Assembly: GCA_001414345.1 (NCBI GenBank)
Contig: LLCB01000110.1
Span: 62,001-126,000 of the forward strand
Direction: 5' to 3'
DNA: 64,000 nucleotides
Source of the DNA: Hymenoscyphus infarciens
Taxonomy: Eukaryota > Ascomycota > Leotiomycetes > Helotiales > Helotiaceae
Under the pieces are notes generated by a model. It saw nothing but the letters and a program-made list of their open reading frames with translations, made no database searches and had not been told where the DNA came from. Of the stretch, positions 1 to 12,231 are shown in pieces (positions within the stretch are counted from its first letter, which is position 1; each line of letters opens with the position of its first letter). The position numbers and the translations under genes are program-made.

Positions 1-730
1 TGTGGATCGGGGGAGAAGAGTGAAAAGGTGACGCTTCTCTTCGGAGGACTTTGGGTCGAGTGGAAGCGGGGGAAGAAAATCATGATTTACGACGGTCACG
101 ACGAAGAAAAGGAACGTGGGAGGAGAACGAAAATGAGACCAAGTCTGAAAAAAGATGGAGTTGTATTATTCAACAAAAGAAATGATAAAATAAATACCAG
201 TCCTCCTATCTCATCATCCCCTCGTCCTTTCATCTGATATCGAAACCCTCGAGGTCAAACCCCAAGCCCAGGCATGAAATCTATCTCGCTACTCCTGGAC
301 GCATATCTAGAAAACAAAAACAAAGAAGATTAAAAAGCATTGGGAAAACTCCATGTGATTGCATAAGCCGCGGTGGTAAGCCCGGGAGGAGAAACAAACA
401 AACAATAACACCTTTACATGAAGAATGCCCCATTGCCCAAATTCAGATGCCCCCTTTGTGTAATGGGTTCGCGGGCAAAATACAAAGCTGTGATTCTGTT
501 TCTGGTTCCCAGTCTTGGGGGGGGAAAGAGAGCCAACCCTCCTACGCCTAAAACCCCGGTTTGTGCTATATTTTCCAAATAGGTATTCTCGCTTCTCTTT
601 ACCAACCATTGGATTCTAATTGCGATCCATTGGAATGCCGTGACGCTTTAGGCTGCCTTAATCTTGGTTCTTCATTGGACCATCTGTATTTTTGTTAGTG
701 AGGAGACGACGGATGGGAGATTGTGGGTGC
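1..730. other. Intergenic flank downstream of gid7
   Basis: No supported gene. The short open frames on both strands lack family resemblance, codon consistency or splice continuity. The part nearest 731 should hold the 3' UTR of the minus-strand gid7 gene. A G-rich run lies near 517. Confidence 0.5.
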
Positions 731-2660
731 TTACATCCGAACTTTGCAGTCGTCACCCGCTGATGCGAACATGCATGGGTTGGTTGGATTCCAAGATACC
801 GAGGTACAACACCCCTTCTCATGACCCTCAAGCTTCTCAATAAGTTGCCCGTTGTCTTTGTGAAAAATGGACACAAAGCCCTCTGCGATATTTATTAGGA
901 TGGTTCATACCAATATCTCGTGATCTGTCAACATACCTTCACTTCCAGAAATCACAAAACTTTCATTGGCCCCACCAAATGCAGCTCTAATGACATTCGT
1001 GCCTCCTCTATCACCAGTCTGGAAAAACTTTGGTGACTCCCGGGTATCCAAATCCAACATTCGGGCTTGACCATCTTTCTTGTTGACCAATAAATATCGA
1101 TTGTTCTGGCTTATGCTCACGGAGCTCAACTGGGCCTTCAGATCCATCTCGTATTCAAGTTCGCGAGTAACGAAATTGTAGACGTGAATATGGCATGTGG
1201 AATCCATGGCCACTAATCGGTGGCCATTTGGGGATACGGCGAGATCTTGTATCCTATGACTTCGGCCCCAGTCATATATTTTGTCGCCGTTCAGATTCCA
1301 CTGACACAAATTATTCGTCTTGTCGAAGCAGCCAGTTACAAATGAGTTTCCGTCAGGAGCCCAGACACAACTACTGACGGGTTCACCAAATCGTGGAAGA
1401 ACGGTTATTATTTCACCAGTCTAGAAAAATATTAGTAATATTGTTGACAGAGGGTAGAATTTCACGTACGTTGGCATTCCATAATCTGGCTCTCTTGTCC
1501 TGGCAACATGTAATCATCATCGAGTCGTCGGGGCTCCATGCACAAGATCCTACTCCAGATTGGTGATCTGCGAGAGTTTGCAGAACTTCAAATGAGCCAA
1601 CTTCGTAAATTATAACCGTTCCATCACTTCCACAACTTGCCAAGCGTGATCCGTCATGTGAAAACTGGACTTCCCAGACTTCCCCGCTATGCTTGTTGAG
1701 CTCTAGAATAGTTTTCACTGGGAAATTATGTCGATCGCAGGTGTGATCTTGGTATAGTGAAGGCGAGGTGGCGGTATTGTGATATAAGCAATTTGAAATC
1801 TGGTTTCGTTTGACTTGTTGCAACAGAACAGCTAATCTGTGCTCAGGGAGCATCACGGAAGGAGATATACATTCTGAAAGTTATTAGACTTAATGCAGCT
1901 AAAACAAAGGGTAGGCCAAGATTCTTACTCGATAATTCGGAGAGGAGCTGATATCGTGAGCCACCCTCGGCTCCATCCCAGTCCGCCTTTTCCCGAAGGT
2001 CATCAGTCGACTGACACATGAGTAAACTGAAATATAAAATTAGCAAAGAACTGAGATGGGTGGTTCCCGGGGAAATGAATCGAACCTTGACAAGAAATGT
2101 AGTTTGGCAGTATCTTGATATAAAGGCGTAAGCTCCTGCCGTAAGACCATCAGAGCCATGCCTGTTTCCCGCTTTTCCAGTAGTTCCAGGAATTTCTGTT
2201 GCCTTAACCAGAAGCGCATCACGTTCTTGTCCACACCGTCTTGCAAGACCAGTCCATTTCCGCTGATAATGACTCCACCTTCGGTCGTACCGTCGAACAA
2301 GAGTTCCTCTGCCTCTGCCCATTCGCCTTGCAAAACGGCATTTCGAAAAGCTGCAACGACCGGGCTTTCCAGTTCAAACCCACTTTCCTGACTTAGACTT
2401 GCGGCCGCACCATTGTATCCCAAATCTGTCAAGGCCTGTATCATAATCCTCGTCACTTCTTCCCGGTCGTGACCAAAATATGGTAGCCTGGGCTTACTAT
2501 TGGCATTTCCATGGCCATTTGTACTGGAGCCATTCGTTGCTACCGGGGATTTTCGCATGCCGTTCGAAATTGCAGCTTTGTGCAGAGGGGAGACCGCCGA
2601 TCCATTTGAAAATGGCCTCGAGGTACCATTGGAACTAGTGGTCTCGCCTTCCGCTCTCAT
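731..2660 (-). CDS. gid7: GID/CTLH E3 ligase subunit 7, WDR26-like (LisH-CTLH-WD40)
   Basis: Predicted subunit of the GID/CTLH ubiquitin ligase, which in yeast marks gluconeogenic enzymes for degradation on glucose. Minus-strand exons deduced from frame and GT-AG borders: 2660-2086, 2026-1929, 1873-1470, 1420-937, 882-731, joining to about 570 residues. A low-complexity Ser/Asn N-terminus precedes LisH (about 68-100, VTRIMIQALTDLGYNG), then CTLH (AFRNAVLQGEWAEAEELL), the conserved SVMLPEHRLAVLLQQ segment, and WD40 repeats from about residue 230 to the end (VWEVQFSHDGSRLASCGSDG; CAWSPDD; SVSWNPTNP). The ATG at 2660 is the first in frame. The same frame stays open and proline-rich up to 3068 without an ATG, so an upstream first exon is likely. 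Family assignment is firm; the 5' end is not. Confidence 0.88.
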
Positions 2661-3113
2661 TCTAGGACCTTCTCGTCGTCGCTTTCGGCGGTGTTCGTTC
2701 TCCGCAGTCTGCGCATCCACTGAGTCACTGGGACTCTCGTGAATGCTTGACCGGCCTTCGAGTTCCTGGGATCTTTCTCGACGTCGCCGGCCAAGAATGG
2801 TGGACGATGGAGGTGGTGACGTTCGGGGATGACGATGCGGCCGGCCGGGGGAAGAGGTAAGAGTTGTGCCTGTTTGGTTCTCCTCTTGGATTTCTTCTTG
2901 ATTTGAAGTGATTGCGGGATGTGGTGCTGAGATTGTTGTGCTGGGAGGTATGGGGGAATCAGTCGGCGTGGGTGGGTGGTCGGAGTTGGATGGGGATAGT
3001 ATAGAAGGTGGGTGATTATCGTCTGCCAGGACGACTTCTGCGGTAGTGCCGCTGGTACCTGCGTTGCCTCAAAGAAACCGAAGGTCTTGAGACTTGCGAT
3101 ACGAAGAGGTTGT

Positions 3114-3152
3114 GGTTTTGGTTTTGGTTTTGGTTTTGGTTTTGGTTTTGGT
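3114..3152. repeat. (GGTTTT)n hexanucleotide microsatellite
   Basis: About six and a half tandem units of GGTTTT, followed at once by a GGA/GGT-rich tract to about 3185. Read on the minus strand the two tracts encode poly-Pro then alternating Lys-Pro, so they could be part of a gid7 first exon or its 5' UTR. Confidence 0.85.
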
Positions 3153-3185
3153 ATTGCAGGTGGAGGAGGAGGTGGAGGTGGTGGT

Positions 3186-3639
3186 GTTGTAAGGCCCTTT
3201 CCCTTTGTAGGGTATGATATCTTGTCGGCGAAAGGTAGATCAGATAGACGTCCCTTATCCGGCTGAAGCTAATGGCGCTTGCTTGTATGGGAGCGTTTGC
3301 AGTGATCAGTGATCAGTCTGTGGCAGGGTTGGGTTTGCTTCACACCTGCACAGAGAGGCGGGTAGAATGGTGATATTGGCGGCAGACTTCAAAGAAAGGT
3401 AGAGTACGAGGGGGGAAGTGGTGGTCATTTGGTGTTGACTTGCTCTCTAGGTATCATTGAACATCTACACCTACACCTACACCTACACCGGGCACTACGC
3501 AAACAGGGGGCGCGGGAAGCGCATTCAACCTCACCCAGCAACCTAACACCATGTGATTCCAGTCACCTGCACTCATTTATTTATGTATATGTACTTTAGT
3601 TTATACTAGATGCGGTATAGTATAGTCTAGTAAGCATAG
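3186..3639. other. gid7 upstream region with (CTACAC)n
   Basis: No gene seen. It contains about four tandem CTACAC units at 3465-3489 and a tandem ATCAGTG doublet near 3302. Base composition drops sharply from about 3590 into the AT-rich island. Confidence 0.5.
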
Positions 3640-6600
3640 AACGGAGAACATAGAATAGAGCTACTACTTATAAATTTTCAATTATAAACTTTCACTTATA
3701 TATAATCTTTAATTATTTATATAAATATAAATATATACTAAAAGAGCGATAAAGAGTTAAATAATACGTTATTTAATGAAATAAATAGCTTAATTAATTA
3801 AGCTAATATTAATAGCGCTTATAGTAAAGAAGTCTTTTATTTATATTATTAAATACTATTAAAAGACTACTATATAGATTATATAAAAAGTCTACTAGTA
3901 TATTATATTAATATCTATATATATATATATATATATATCTATAACTATTAAAAAGTCTTCTTCTATATTATATAAATAGCTTTAATTCTTAATACTAGTA
4001 ATAATATTTCTACTAATTAGAATATATATATATATATAATTAAATTAACTTAAGAGAGTAAGAGTTAGCTAGATATATAATAGTAGTACTTTAGAAGTAT
4101 TTACTAACTTTAATTTTTTTCTATTTTAAACTTCTAGAATATTATTTAACTAATTTAATAATTTAGTTATTCTTAACTCTACTAGTCTAAATAAGTAATC
4201 TATATATAATTCTAAAAAGTCTTTAAATTTAAGTAATATAAGTTTTAAATAATCTTAATTTATAAATTCTTATATAATTAATTAATTTAATTAAAAGTTA
4301 AATAGTTAGTAAATTACTCTCTTTTTATAGAATCTTATAAGAAACTAATTTTCTTCTATTTAAAATAGTACTAAGATTTATAGTAGATATAGTATTATAT
4401 CTTTATAAGACTCTAATTATAACTATAATAAGTACTAGAATTAAACTAGGCTTTTAATAAAAACTAAGTTTAATATATTAGACTTTTTAACTTCTACTAC
4501 TTAATTTAGACTTAGATAGCGATATTACTAGTAGTAGATTAGAAAAGTTAATAATATTTATTATATTATATTAAGTAAGCTAATTAATACTATAGTTCTA
4601 ATAATAACTAATAATATATTAATTATTATTACTAAGGCTTTACTAAGGCTTAGAAGAATATAAATCTAAGTTTATTAGCTAATAGAATCGCTCTATTACT
4701 AGTATCTTAAAATTAATTCTAATATTTATAAATAATACTAGTTTAGTCTAGAAATTATTATATTAATAATCTTATTTAATACTATAGACCTCTTAATATA
4801 CTACTATTTATATATTATTATACTAATAACTTCTACGCTAGTTAACTAAGTACTATATAAGTATAATATTAAATAATTATATTATAATAAGTACTAGAAG
4901 TACTAGTAAAAAATTAGTATTTTCTTAGAAAATAAATATAATCTTAAAATACTCTAGTATACTTTTAAATAATATCTAAAGCGTTAGAATAATAATTATA
5001 ATATCTCTTAAATAAAAAGCTTTAAGTAAAAATAGAATAATAATTAAGAGTTATTAAAGTTTATTTTTATACTCTAAGATTAAAATTACTTCTAAACTAA
5101 GTTTCTATAAGTATTAGAGTAGTTTTATAAGTAATTTAATTATTATAAGCTTTATACTATTATTATATATTAAAAGCTAGTATTATTTTAAAAGTATTAA
5201 AATTATCTTAGATTTTATATAAAAGTAAAAAGTAAGTAATTATTTCTTTTCTAATTTTATAGTAAGTTTACTAATAGTTATTATAAATACGCTTATTAAT
5301 AGCTTTATAAATAATTAATATTTTAATTTTATTTTAATTAAAGATATTTAAGTAATTCTTTAAATTCTTAATCTCTAGAAAGTTAAGAATTATAATCTAG
5401 AGACTTCTAATAATTATTTTAAAAAAAGTTAATATAAAATAAAAGATCTAAATAATATATAGTTAATTAATAGATATCTAGTAAATATATAGACTTTTTT
5501 TTAGTAGTTTAAACTATACTTAGATAGCTATATTTAAATTCTTCTTATATTATATTAAACTATATAACTTTCTAAAAGTTATTTAATTAGATAAAAGAAA
5601 AGAGATTACTTTATTTTCTATCTTTTAAACTTTATATACTATCTTTTATCTAATTTATATAATATTTCTAAAATACTATACTCTATATATTATTTTTAAA
5701 AGTAATCTAGACTTCTCTTTTTTAAAAATATATATTTATAGCTCTTCTACTAAGAATTAAAAGACTAAGATATAGTAGAATTAGATAATAGATAGCTAGA
5801 CTAAAGAATAGAAATAAATCTTTAAATCTCTTATATATACTAGTCTTTTTAATTTTAAACTAATTTATAATAAAAATATATTATAATCTATATATATATA
5901 TCTCTTTAGTTATTCTTATATCTTATATAATTTAGTAATACGCGGTTCTAATCTTATATTTCTAGCTCTAACGCGACTAAATAATTAAATTATTATCTTA
6001 TTCTTTAAACTCTACTAAAGTATATAATAATATAGAAATTTAATAATAATTTACTTATAATCTTATTTTTAAAAAGCTCTACTAAAAAAATAATTATTTT
6101 AGCGTAAGTTAGCTTACTTATAATATAGCTAAGTTTCTCTTATTTATCTCTACTACTTCTATTACTTCTACTACTACTTTTATACTCTTTTATTCTTCTT
6201 TTTACTTAATATATCTTCTCTAGAATAGTATAAAGCTAATACTACTTCTAGTATAAAAAAGTCTACTAAAAGAGCCTACTTTTAGACCTACTTAAAAGCT
6301 ACTAAAAAAGTTCTTAAAAAGAAAGCTTTTTAAATATATAGCGCGTAGAGCTAGTATAAGTAGTATAATATATCTATTTATAATAGTAATTAGCTATATT
6401 AGAAAGAATTCTATAAAATAGAAGTAGAAAGAGACTTTAATTTAGATTTTAATATCTTAGTACTTCTAAAATAGTTTATAGAATCGTAGTTCGAAGCTAC
6501 TTAGATTTTAGTCTAAAAATATCTTAAATAAGAGTAGTTTTAAACCGGACTACTAAACGCGTCTATATATAGAATATAAAAGAATAACTAAAGAGATAAT

Positions 6601-7312
6601 ATTAATAATTCTATACTAAGTGTCTTATATTTAATAAGCTATAATATAACTTCTTTTACTCTTTTAATAGTACTTATAATTATTATAAGTTTATCTTAGA
6701 TTATATATATTATATATTTAATAAAGTATTTAAAAATAATAAAGCTTTTAATCTTAATATTTATCTTTTTAAAAAAGTTAATTAATATTATAATACTCTT
6801 TTATCTCTTCTATATAAAGAATATATTCTTAATACTATTACTAAATTACTTAAAGATTCTTTTATATAAGTATAAAATTATACTTATTAACTACTTCTTA
6901 TATATTAGCTTAATATTAGTAATAATAAGATATTAATATTAGAGCTTTCTAGAAGTAAGAAGAATTAAGTTAAGACTATATATAAGCTATAGATAATTAA
7001 GAAGAAGTATAAAAGAGAGATATAAAAGAGAGAGAATATATATATATAAAAAAAGAACTTTATAAGTAAATTAGAGAAGAAAAGCTTAAAATACTTCTAA
7101 TAATAGAGAAAGTAGTATATTTAATAGATTATAAATAGAGTTAATTTAATTATAAATCTACTTTTATTTAATTAAATAATGTATTATTTAACTCTTTATT
7201 ACTCTCTTAGAATATATATAAGTGAATAAAGATTAATTAATTAACTATAAATAAAAGTTTATAAATATTAAAAGTTTATAAGTAGTAGCTCTATTCCGTG
7301 TTCTCTGTTCCG
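3640..7312. mobile_element. RIP-destroyed DNA transposon with terminal inverted repeats
   Basis: An AT-rich island of about 3.7 kb with no usable open frame on either strand. The ends are inverted copies: the left end reads GAACGGAGAACATAGAATAG then AGCTACTACTTATAAA from 3640; the right end, read in reverse from 7312, gives the same with few changes. Similarity continues inward for over 100 bp (for example AAAGAGTTAAATAATAC near 3753 and its complement near 7190). CpA and TpG are almost absent while CpG and CpT remain, the signature of RIP. Part of the interior (about 5930-6590) recurs inverted at about 17555-18400. The transposase family cannot be read through the stops. It could be nested elements rather than one. 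Confidence 0.8.
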
Positions 7313-7840
7313 TAAGTCACTTAGTTATAGCTTATAATACCGAGTTACTAGTAGGTATCTTTTCAAGATTCTATAGTTATTTCAACTACTTAACTTTAGT
7401 TAAGGCTAAACCTGGGGGGTTGCGCCTGCTCTGTAAGACCTCTTACTCGCTAAATCGTGACGAGTAAAAGCTAGACCACACCACACCACATATTGCAGGC
7501 AGCTAGGTTCCATTACGCCCCGTCTCTATCAACCTTTGATATTGTAGCAGCATTTCAAAGGTTCATGAATGTTGTTGGCCTTCGTCCTCGTTTGAAAGCG
7601 CGACCCTCACTGTACGACCTCATCCAGCACCAGCAGCATCCGCATCCGCATCCGCACCGGAGCAGCATTGACCACCATTCTACCCACGAAAGCAGCAGCG
7701 AGAGCTTCGCAGAGCTTCCTCCACTCCCCACTTCGCCTTTCCCATCAACTCTCAAGAGCCCGACAGACACCACCTGCACACATCCCCCCCTCACCCTCAC
7801 CCTCACCCTCACCCCAGAACCTACCAAATCTTCCCCCAAG
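7313..7840 (+). promoter_or_regulatory. vma1 upstream region and 5' UTR
   Basis: Transition from the AT-rich island back to normal composition at about 7390. It carries a CACACCACACCACA tract at about 7476, a CCGCATCCGCATCCGCAC repeat near 7637, and a pyrimidine-rich (CCCTCA)n tract at about 7787-7814 directly before the vma1 ATG. C/T-rich leaders are common in highly expressed fungal genes. Open frames here read as low-complexity leader, not a separate protein. Confidence 0.5.
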
Positions 7841-9983
7841 ATGGCTCCTAAGAAGGAAGTCTCGCGAGACGAGGATGGAGAGGAACAATACGGTATGCTA
7901 TGCTATGCTATGCTACGCTATGCCATGCCATGCCATGCCATGCCATGCTATGCTGCCCCATCAAAGGTTGCAAGTTCCGAGCTAATGATAACTGCCCAGG
8001 TTCCATTTACTCCGTCTCAGGGTATGCTACACTCCCATATACCATTGCATTCTCTTGACTGATTCAATCAGACCCGTCGTGGTGGCAGAAAACATGATTG
8101 GTGTTGCCATGTACGAATTGGTGAGCTGAGCTCCAAGAATTGGCATACACTGGGCCACCAGCTTACCACGCCCACAGGTCCGAGTCGGTCACGATAACCT
8201 CGTCGGAGAAGTCATTCGAATCGAGGCAGACAGAGCCACCATCCAAGTGTACGAGGAGACGGGTGAGGAACATATCTGCCAATGTGTGAAACATATACTG
8301 ATGAGTTAAAGCTGGTGTAACTGTCGGAGATCCTGTTATGCGAACCGGAAAGCCATTATCGGTCGAACTAGGTCCTGGTTTGATGGAGACGATTTATGAC
8401 GGTATTCAGCGTCCTTTGAAAGCTATCGCCGAATCCTCGGACAGTATCTACATCCCCCGTGGTATCTCTGCGCCCGCCTTGAGCAGAACGAAGGACTGGG
8501 ATTTCAAGCCATTGAAGAAGGTTGGAGATCACATCACTGGTGGAGATATCTGGGGTACCGTTTACGAAAACTCCCTTTTGGATGACCACAAAATCTTGTT
8601 CCCACCAAGAGCGAGGGGAGTAATCACAAGAATCGCCGAGAAGGGGAGCTACAAGGTGGACGCCAAGATTCTGGAAGTCGAATTCGATGGCAAGAAGACC
8701 GAGTATATGATGATGCACACATGGCCAGTCCGTGTGCCCCGTCCAACCACCGAGAAGCTTGCAGCAGATAAGCCTTTTGTTGTCGGCCAAAGAGTTTTGG
8801 ATGCTCTTTTCCCTAGTGTTCAAGGTGGTACCGTTGCCATTCCTGGAGCTTTCGGATGCGGAAAGACTGTCATTAGTCAATCTGTGTCCAAGTTCTCAAA
8901 CAGTGACATTATTGTCTACGTTGGATGTGGAGAGCGTGGAAATGAGATGGCTGAAGTCTTGATGGATTTCCCAGAACTCTCCATCGATGTTGATGGACGA
9001 AAGGAGCCCATCATGAAGCGTACAACTCTTATCGCCAATACCTCCAACATGCCTGTGGCTGCTCGTGAGGCTTCTATTTACACTGGGATTACAGTGGCTG
9101 AGTATTTTCGAGATCAAGGAAAGGATGTTGCCATGATGGCTGATTCCACATCTCGTTGGGCCGAGGCTCTTCGTGAAATTTCTGGTCGTTTGGGGGAAAT
9201 GCCTGCTGATCAAGGTTTCCCAGCTTATTTGGGAGCTAAATTGGCCAGTTTCTACGAGCGTGCCGGAAAGGTGCAAGCTCTTGGTACTCCAGATCGCGAG
9301 GGAAGTGTCAGTATTGTTGGTGCTGTCAGTCCCCCAGGTGGTGATTTCTCAGACCCAGTCACCAGCAGTACTTTGGGGATTGTGCAGGTCTTTTGGGGTC
9401 TCGACAAGAAGCTTGCTCAGCGAAAACATTTCCCCTCTATCAACACTTCCGTCAGTTACAGTAAATACACCAACGTTCTCGACAAATACTACGAAAAGGA
9501 CCACCCCGACTTCCCTCGACTCCGTGACCGTATCAAGACTTTGCTCTCTGATTCCGAAGAGTTGGATCAGGTCGTGCAGTTGGTCGGAAAATCGGCCTTG
9601 TCTGATCCTGACAAGATTACCCTGGATGTCGCTGCCATGATCAAGGAAGATTTCTTGCAACAAAACGGTTACAGTGACTATGATCAATTCTGTCCTATCT
9701 GGAAGACAGAGTGGATGATGAAGGCAATGATGGGTTTCCACGATGAGGCACAGAAGACTGTTGCCCAGGGTCAGAATTGGAACAAGGTTCGAGAAGCTAC
9801 TGGTGAACTCCAATCGCAACTCCGAAGCATGAAGTTTGAGGTCCCTTCTGATGGAGAGGATGTTATCACCAAGAAGGTATGTTAAAACCCCCCTTTGACA
9901 TGTTGAATGTACTGACCAAAGTTTAGTACGAGGATCTAGTTCAGGCTATGACTGACAAGTTTGCCGCCGTCACTGACGAGTAA
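7841..9983 (+). CDS. vma1: V-type proton ATPase catalytic subunit A
   Basis: ATP-hydrolysing A subunit of the V1 sector, which acidifies the vacuole and endomembranes. Six exons deduced: 7841-7892, 8000-8021 (22 nt), 8072-8120, 8178-8262, 8312-9876 and 9927-9983, joining to about 609 residues, the usual length for the family. The P-loop GAFGCGKT lies near residue 247, followed by [28 protein letters not shown] and [11 protein letters not shown], all typical of subunit A. The frame runs straight through the P-loop region, so there is no VMA1 intein as in Saccharomyces. The first intron carries a pentanucleotide array. Start chosen at the ATG giving [18 protein letters not shown], which joins [16 protein letters not shown] after splicing. 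Confidence 0.97.
7893..7951 (+). repeat. (TATGC)n/(CATGC)n array in vma1 intron 1
   Basis: The first vma1 intron begins GTATGC and continues as about eleven tandem five-base units, first TATGC then CATGC, then TATGC again. The array starts at the splice donor itself, so repeated GTATGC-like donor sequence overlaps it. Confidence 0.9.
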
Positions 9984-10902
9984 GTGGAAGGATGAAGTAA
10001 AAAAGGGACGACGGGGTGAAGCGATAGTGGCGTTGCATTCCTGGCCTTTGATTGTTATGAAGTAGCATTGATGATAGATTCGGAGAATTTGTTTATATTT
10101 CTTAGGATGAATTGTATGATCAATACAATCTCTCAATCCAGGTGCCTGTCTTTGTAAATTGGAGCTGTTGAAATTTGCAGACAGAGGCCAAATGTGGGGC
10201 CGGCGATCCTTTATATCATGATCTGTTGCCATTCTTGCTTTTTATTCAAGTCTCCATCCCAAAGGGGGTTTTTACACGATTTTCCCAAAAGAAAAAAATC
10301 TTTAGTGATTTGCCTTCTCGTAGTGTTTCGTACTTCTTTTCTATTGACCGTCAGGGGGGTAGTCGCACGTGGCGGCGGGTTATTGTCCGAACGGAACAGG
10401 ATTGGCGGGGCTTAAAGGCGGGTTTTTCCAATGAATCCCCGAGTCACTTTCTAAAAGTCGGCGATTGGGTTGAAGCGAAGTTCTTCGTAGTTTTATGTCA
10501 AGTGGCATTTCTCCATTCGGGACCGACGAGGCTCACGAGCATCCGATATCCCGAGACGGCGTACTTTGGGAGCGACCGACGTCCGATTTCCAGGCCGACA
10601 GAAGAGGCTGAAGGAGTCTGATTTTATATAAAGGTCGTCTTAATATTTTGCGAGTTTAGACTCTCGTTTCCTAGAGACAAGTTCCTTTTCTCTCCCAAAA
10701 GGGATTTGTACCTTTTTATCTTCTTACTCGGCTCGTTTTTTTCCTTTACTCCACTCTGAGGGAGAATGAAAATAAGGCTTTATATTTCCTCTCGCATCAC
10801 GTTTTTTTCTAGTTGAAGGAGGACCACGGGCACCTCTTCAAATCAAGAACTCAACACCTACCAAAAAGGACACAATATAAAACCAAAAAAAAAAACTCCA
10901 AC
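9984..10902 (+). promoter_or_regulatory. Intergenic: vma1 3' end and FAD monooxygenase promoter
   Basis: No gene supported. A CT-rich, TTTTT-bearing tract at about 10725-10815 and an A-rich leader at about 10870-10896 precede the downstream ATG at 10903. Open frames from 10175 have no family resemblance. Confidence 0.4.
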
Positions 10903-12231
10903 ATGGCGATACCACAACGCTTCAAAATCGCCATCCTAGGCGCCGGACCCGCGGGTCTCACACTCGCCTCGCTCCTCTCAAAACACCTCCACAATCTCCC
11001 TGACCCCTCATCAAACCCCCCTCTATCCCTCACAATCTTTGAACTCCGCCCCAAACCGTCTCCAGAAATTTCCAAGCTGCCTACTGGGTCTTTGGACCTT
11101 CACGCCGAATCGGGACAACTGGCTTTAGATAAATTGGGCTTACTACAGGACTTTTTAGATACGGAGAGGGTGTGTAGTGAAGCACTACTTATTTGTGATA
11201 AGGATGGTGTCGTGGGACATGGAGATAGTGGGGAGGGGAGTAGACCTGAGTGTGCTAGGGGGTGGTTGATGGATGTTCTTCTTTCTGGGGTCCCTCAAAA
11301 TCTCATCCGTTGGGGGACGAAAATCTTGTCCGTCGAAGCGGCTGAGAAGGAGGGAAAGTGGGTTGTCAATTCCTCAAGAGACGATAAGGAGGAAAGTGAG
11401 GAGTTTGATTTCGTGGTTGGTGCAGATGGAGCGCATTCTAAGACGAGGAAGGCAGTTACGGAACAAGGAGTGGTGTATAGTACCGTAAACGGTCTCGCCC
11501 TCACTATCCCGAAGATTGGGGAGAAGTACCCGCGGTTGGCGAAGATGGTGGGTACGGGGAGTTATTGGGCGCTATCTAAAGGGAAGGCGGTGATGTGTCA
11601 GAGGGGGAGTTTTGGGAGTGCGAGGATTTACCTTATGATTCATTCTGATGACGCTGAGTATTTGACGACGTCAGGACTTGAAGGGTTGGAGAGGGATGTT
11701 GAGGGGTTGAAGAGCAAGTTGTTGGGCGAAGAAAGTCTTTTTGGTACTCATGGGGAAGAAGTTAAGGAACTTATTGGGGTGGGTTGTGATGAGGAAGGGA
11801 GGAGGATGAAACAAGACAACGAGGAAATTTCTATTAAGAGGCTTTATATGTTACCCGTTGGTCATAAGTGGGAGCATAAGGAGGGTGTTACACTTATTGG
11901 GGACGCGGCTCATTTGATGACTCCTTTTGCTGGAGAGGGTGTTAATCTTGGGATGTTGGATGGGTTGGAACTTAGCGAGGCTATTATTCGGGGCTTTGAA
12001 AGGGAGGATATTGATGCGGGAGGGGCGGGCGGGTTGGATAGGGGTGTGAGGGCTTTTGAGGAGAAGATGTGGAAGAGGAGTGGGGAGGTTGCGGGGGAGA
12101 CTTGGAGGAATCTGGAGATGTTTTTTAGGGATGAAGAGGCGCCTAGGGGCTGGGTTGAGTTTTTTAAGAGTTTTGATCTACCACCTATTGTGAATGGAGG
12201 GGGTGATAAGGTGGAGGAGGAAGTGAAGTAG
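10903..12231 (+). CDS. FAD-dependent monooxygenase (PHBH/TetX-like)
   Basis: Single-exon gene of 442 residues in the class A flavin monooxygenase family, which hydroxylates small aromatic or polyketide-type substrates using NAD(P)H and O2. Visible motifs: the N-terminal dinucleotide-binding ILGAGPAGLTLASLL (about residues 9-23), the DG motif VGADGAHSKTRK (about 170), and the GD motif LIGDAAHLMTPFAGEGVNLG (about 332-351) that contacts the FAD ribityl chain. The in-frame codons before 10903 lack an ATG, so the ATG giving MAIPQRFKIAILGAGPAG is chosen. No signal peptide or membrane anchor is seen, so it is probably cytosolic. No biosynthetic cluster partner lies next to it, so the substrate is unknown. 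Confidence 0.93.
   Translation: MAIPQRFKIAILGAGPAGLTLASLLSKHLHNLPDPSSNPPLSLTIFELRPKPSPEISKLPTGSLDLHAESGQLALDKLGLLQDFLDTERVCSEALLICDKDGVVGHGDSGEGSRPECARGWLMDVLLSGVPQNLIRWGTKILSVEAAEKEGKWVVNSSRDDKEESEEFDFVVGADGAHSKTRKAVTEQGVVYSTVNGLALTIPKIGEKYPRLAKMVGTGSYWALSKGKAVMCQRGSFGSARIYLMIHSDDAEYLTTSGLEGLERDVEGLKSKLLGEESLFGTHGEEVKELIGVGCDEEGRRMKQDNEEISIKRLYMLPVGHKWEHKEGVTLIGDAAHLMTPFAGEGVNLGMLDGLELSEAIIRGFEREDIDAGGAGGLDRGVRAFEEKMWKRSGEVAGETWRNLEMFFRDEEAPRGWVEFFKSFDLPPIVNGGGDKVEEEVK

Noticed and set aside
3640..7312. LTR retrotransposon
   Set aside because: The two ends are inverted, not direct, copies, so a terminal-inverted-repeat element fits better.
7555..8062. Separate proteins from frames at 7493-8062 and the minus strand
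   Set aside because: They translate the low-complexity vma1 leader and the TATGC array of its first intron.
8842..8870. Intein in vma1 as in Saccharomyces
   Set aside because: The P-loop region is continuous ([20 protein letters not shown]) with no insertion.
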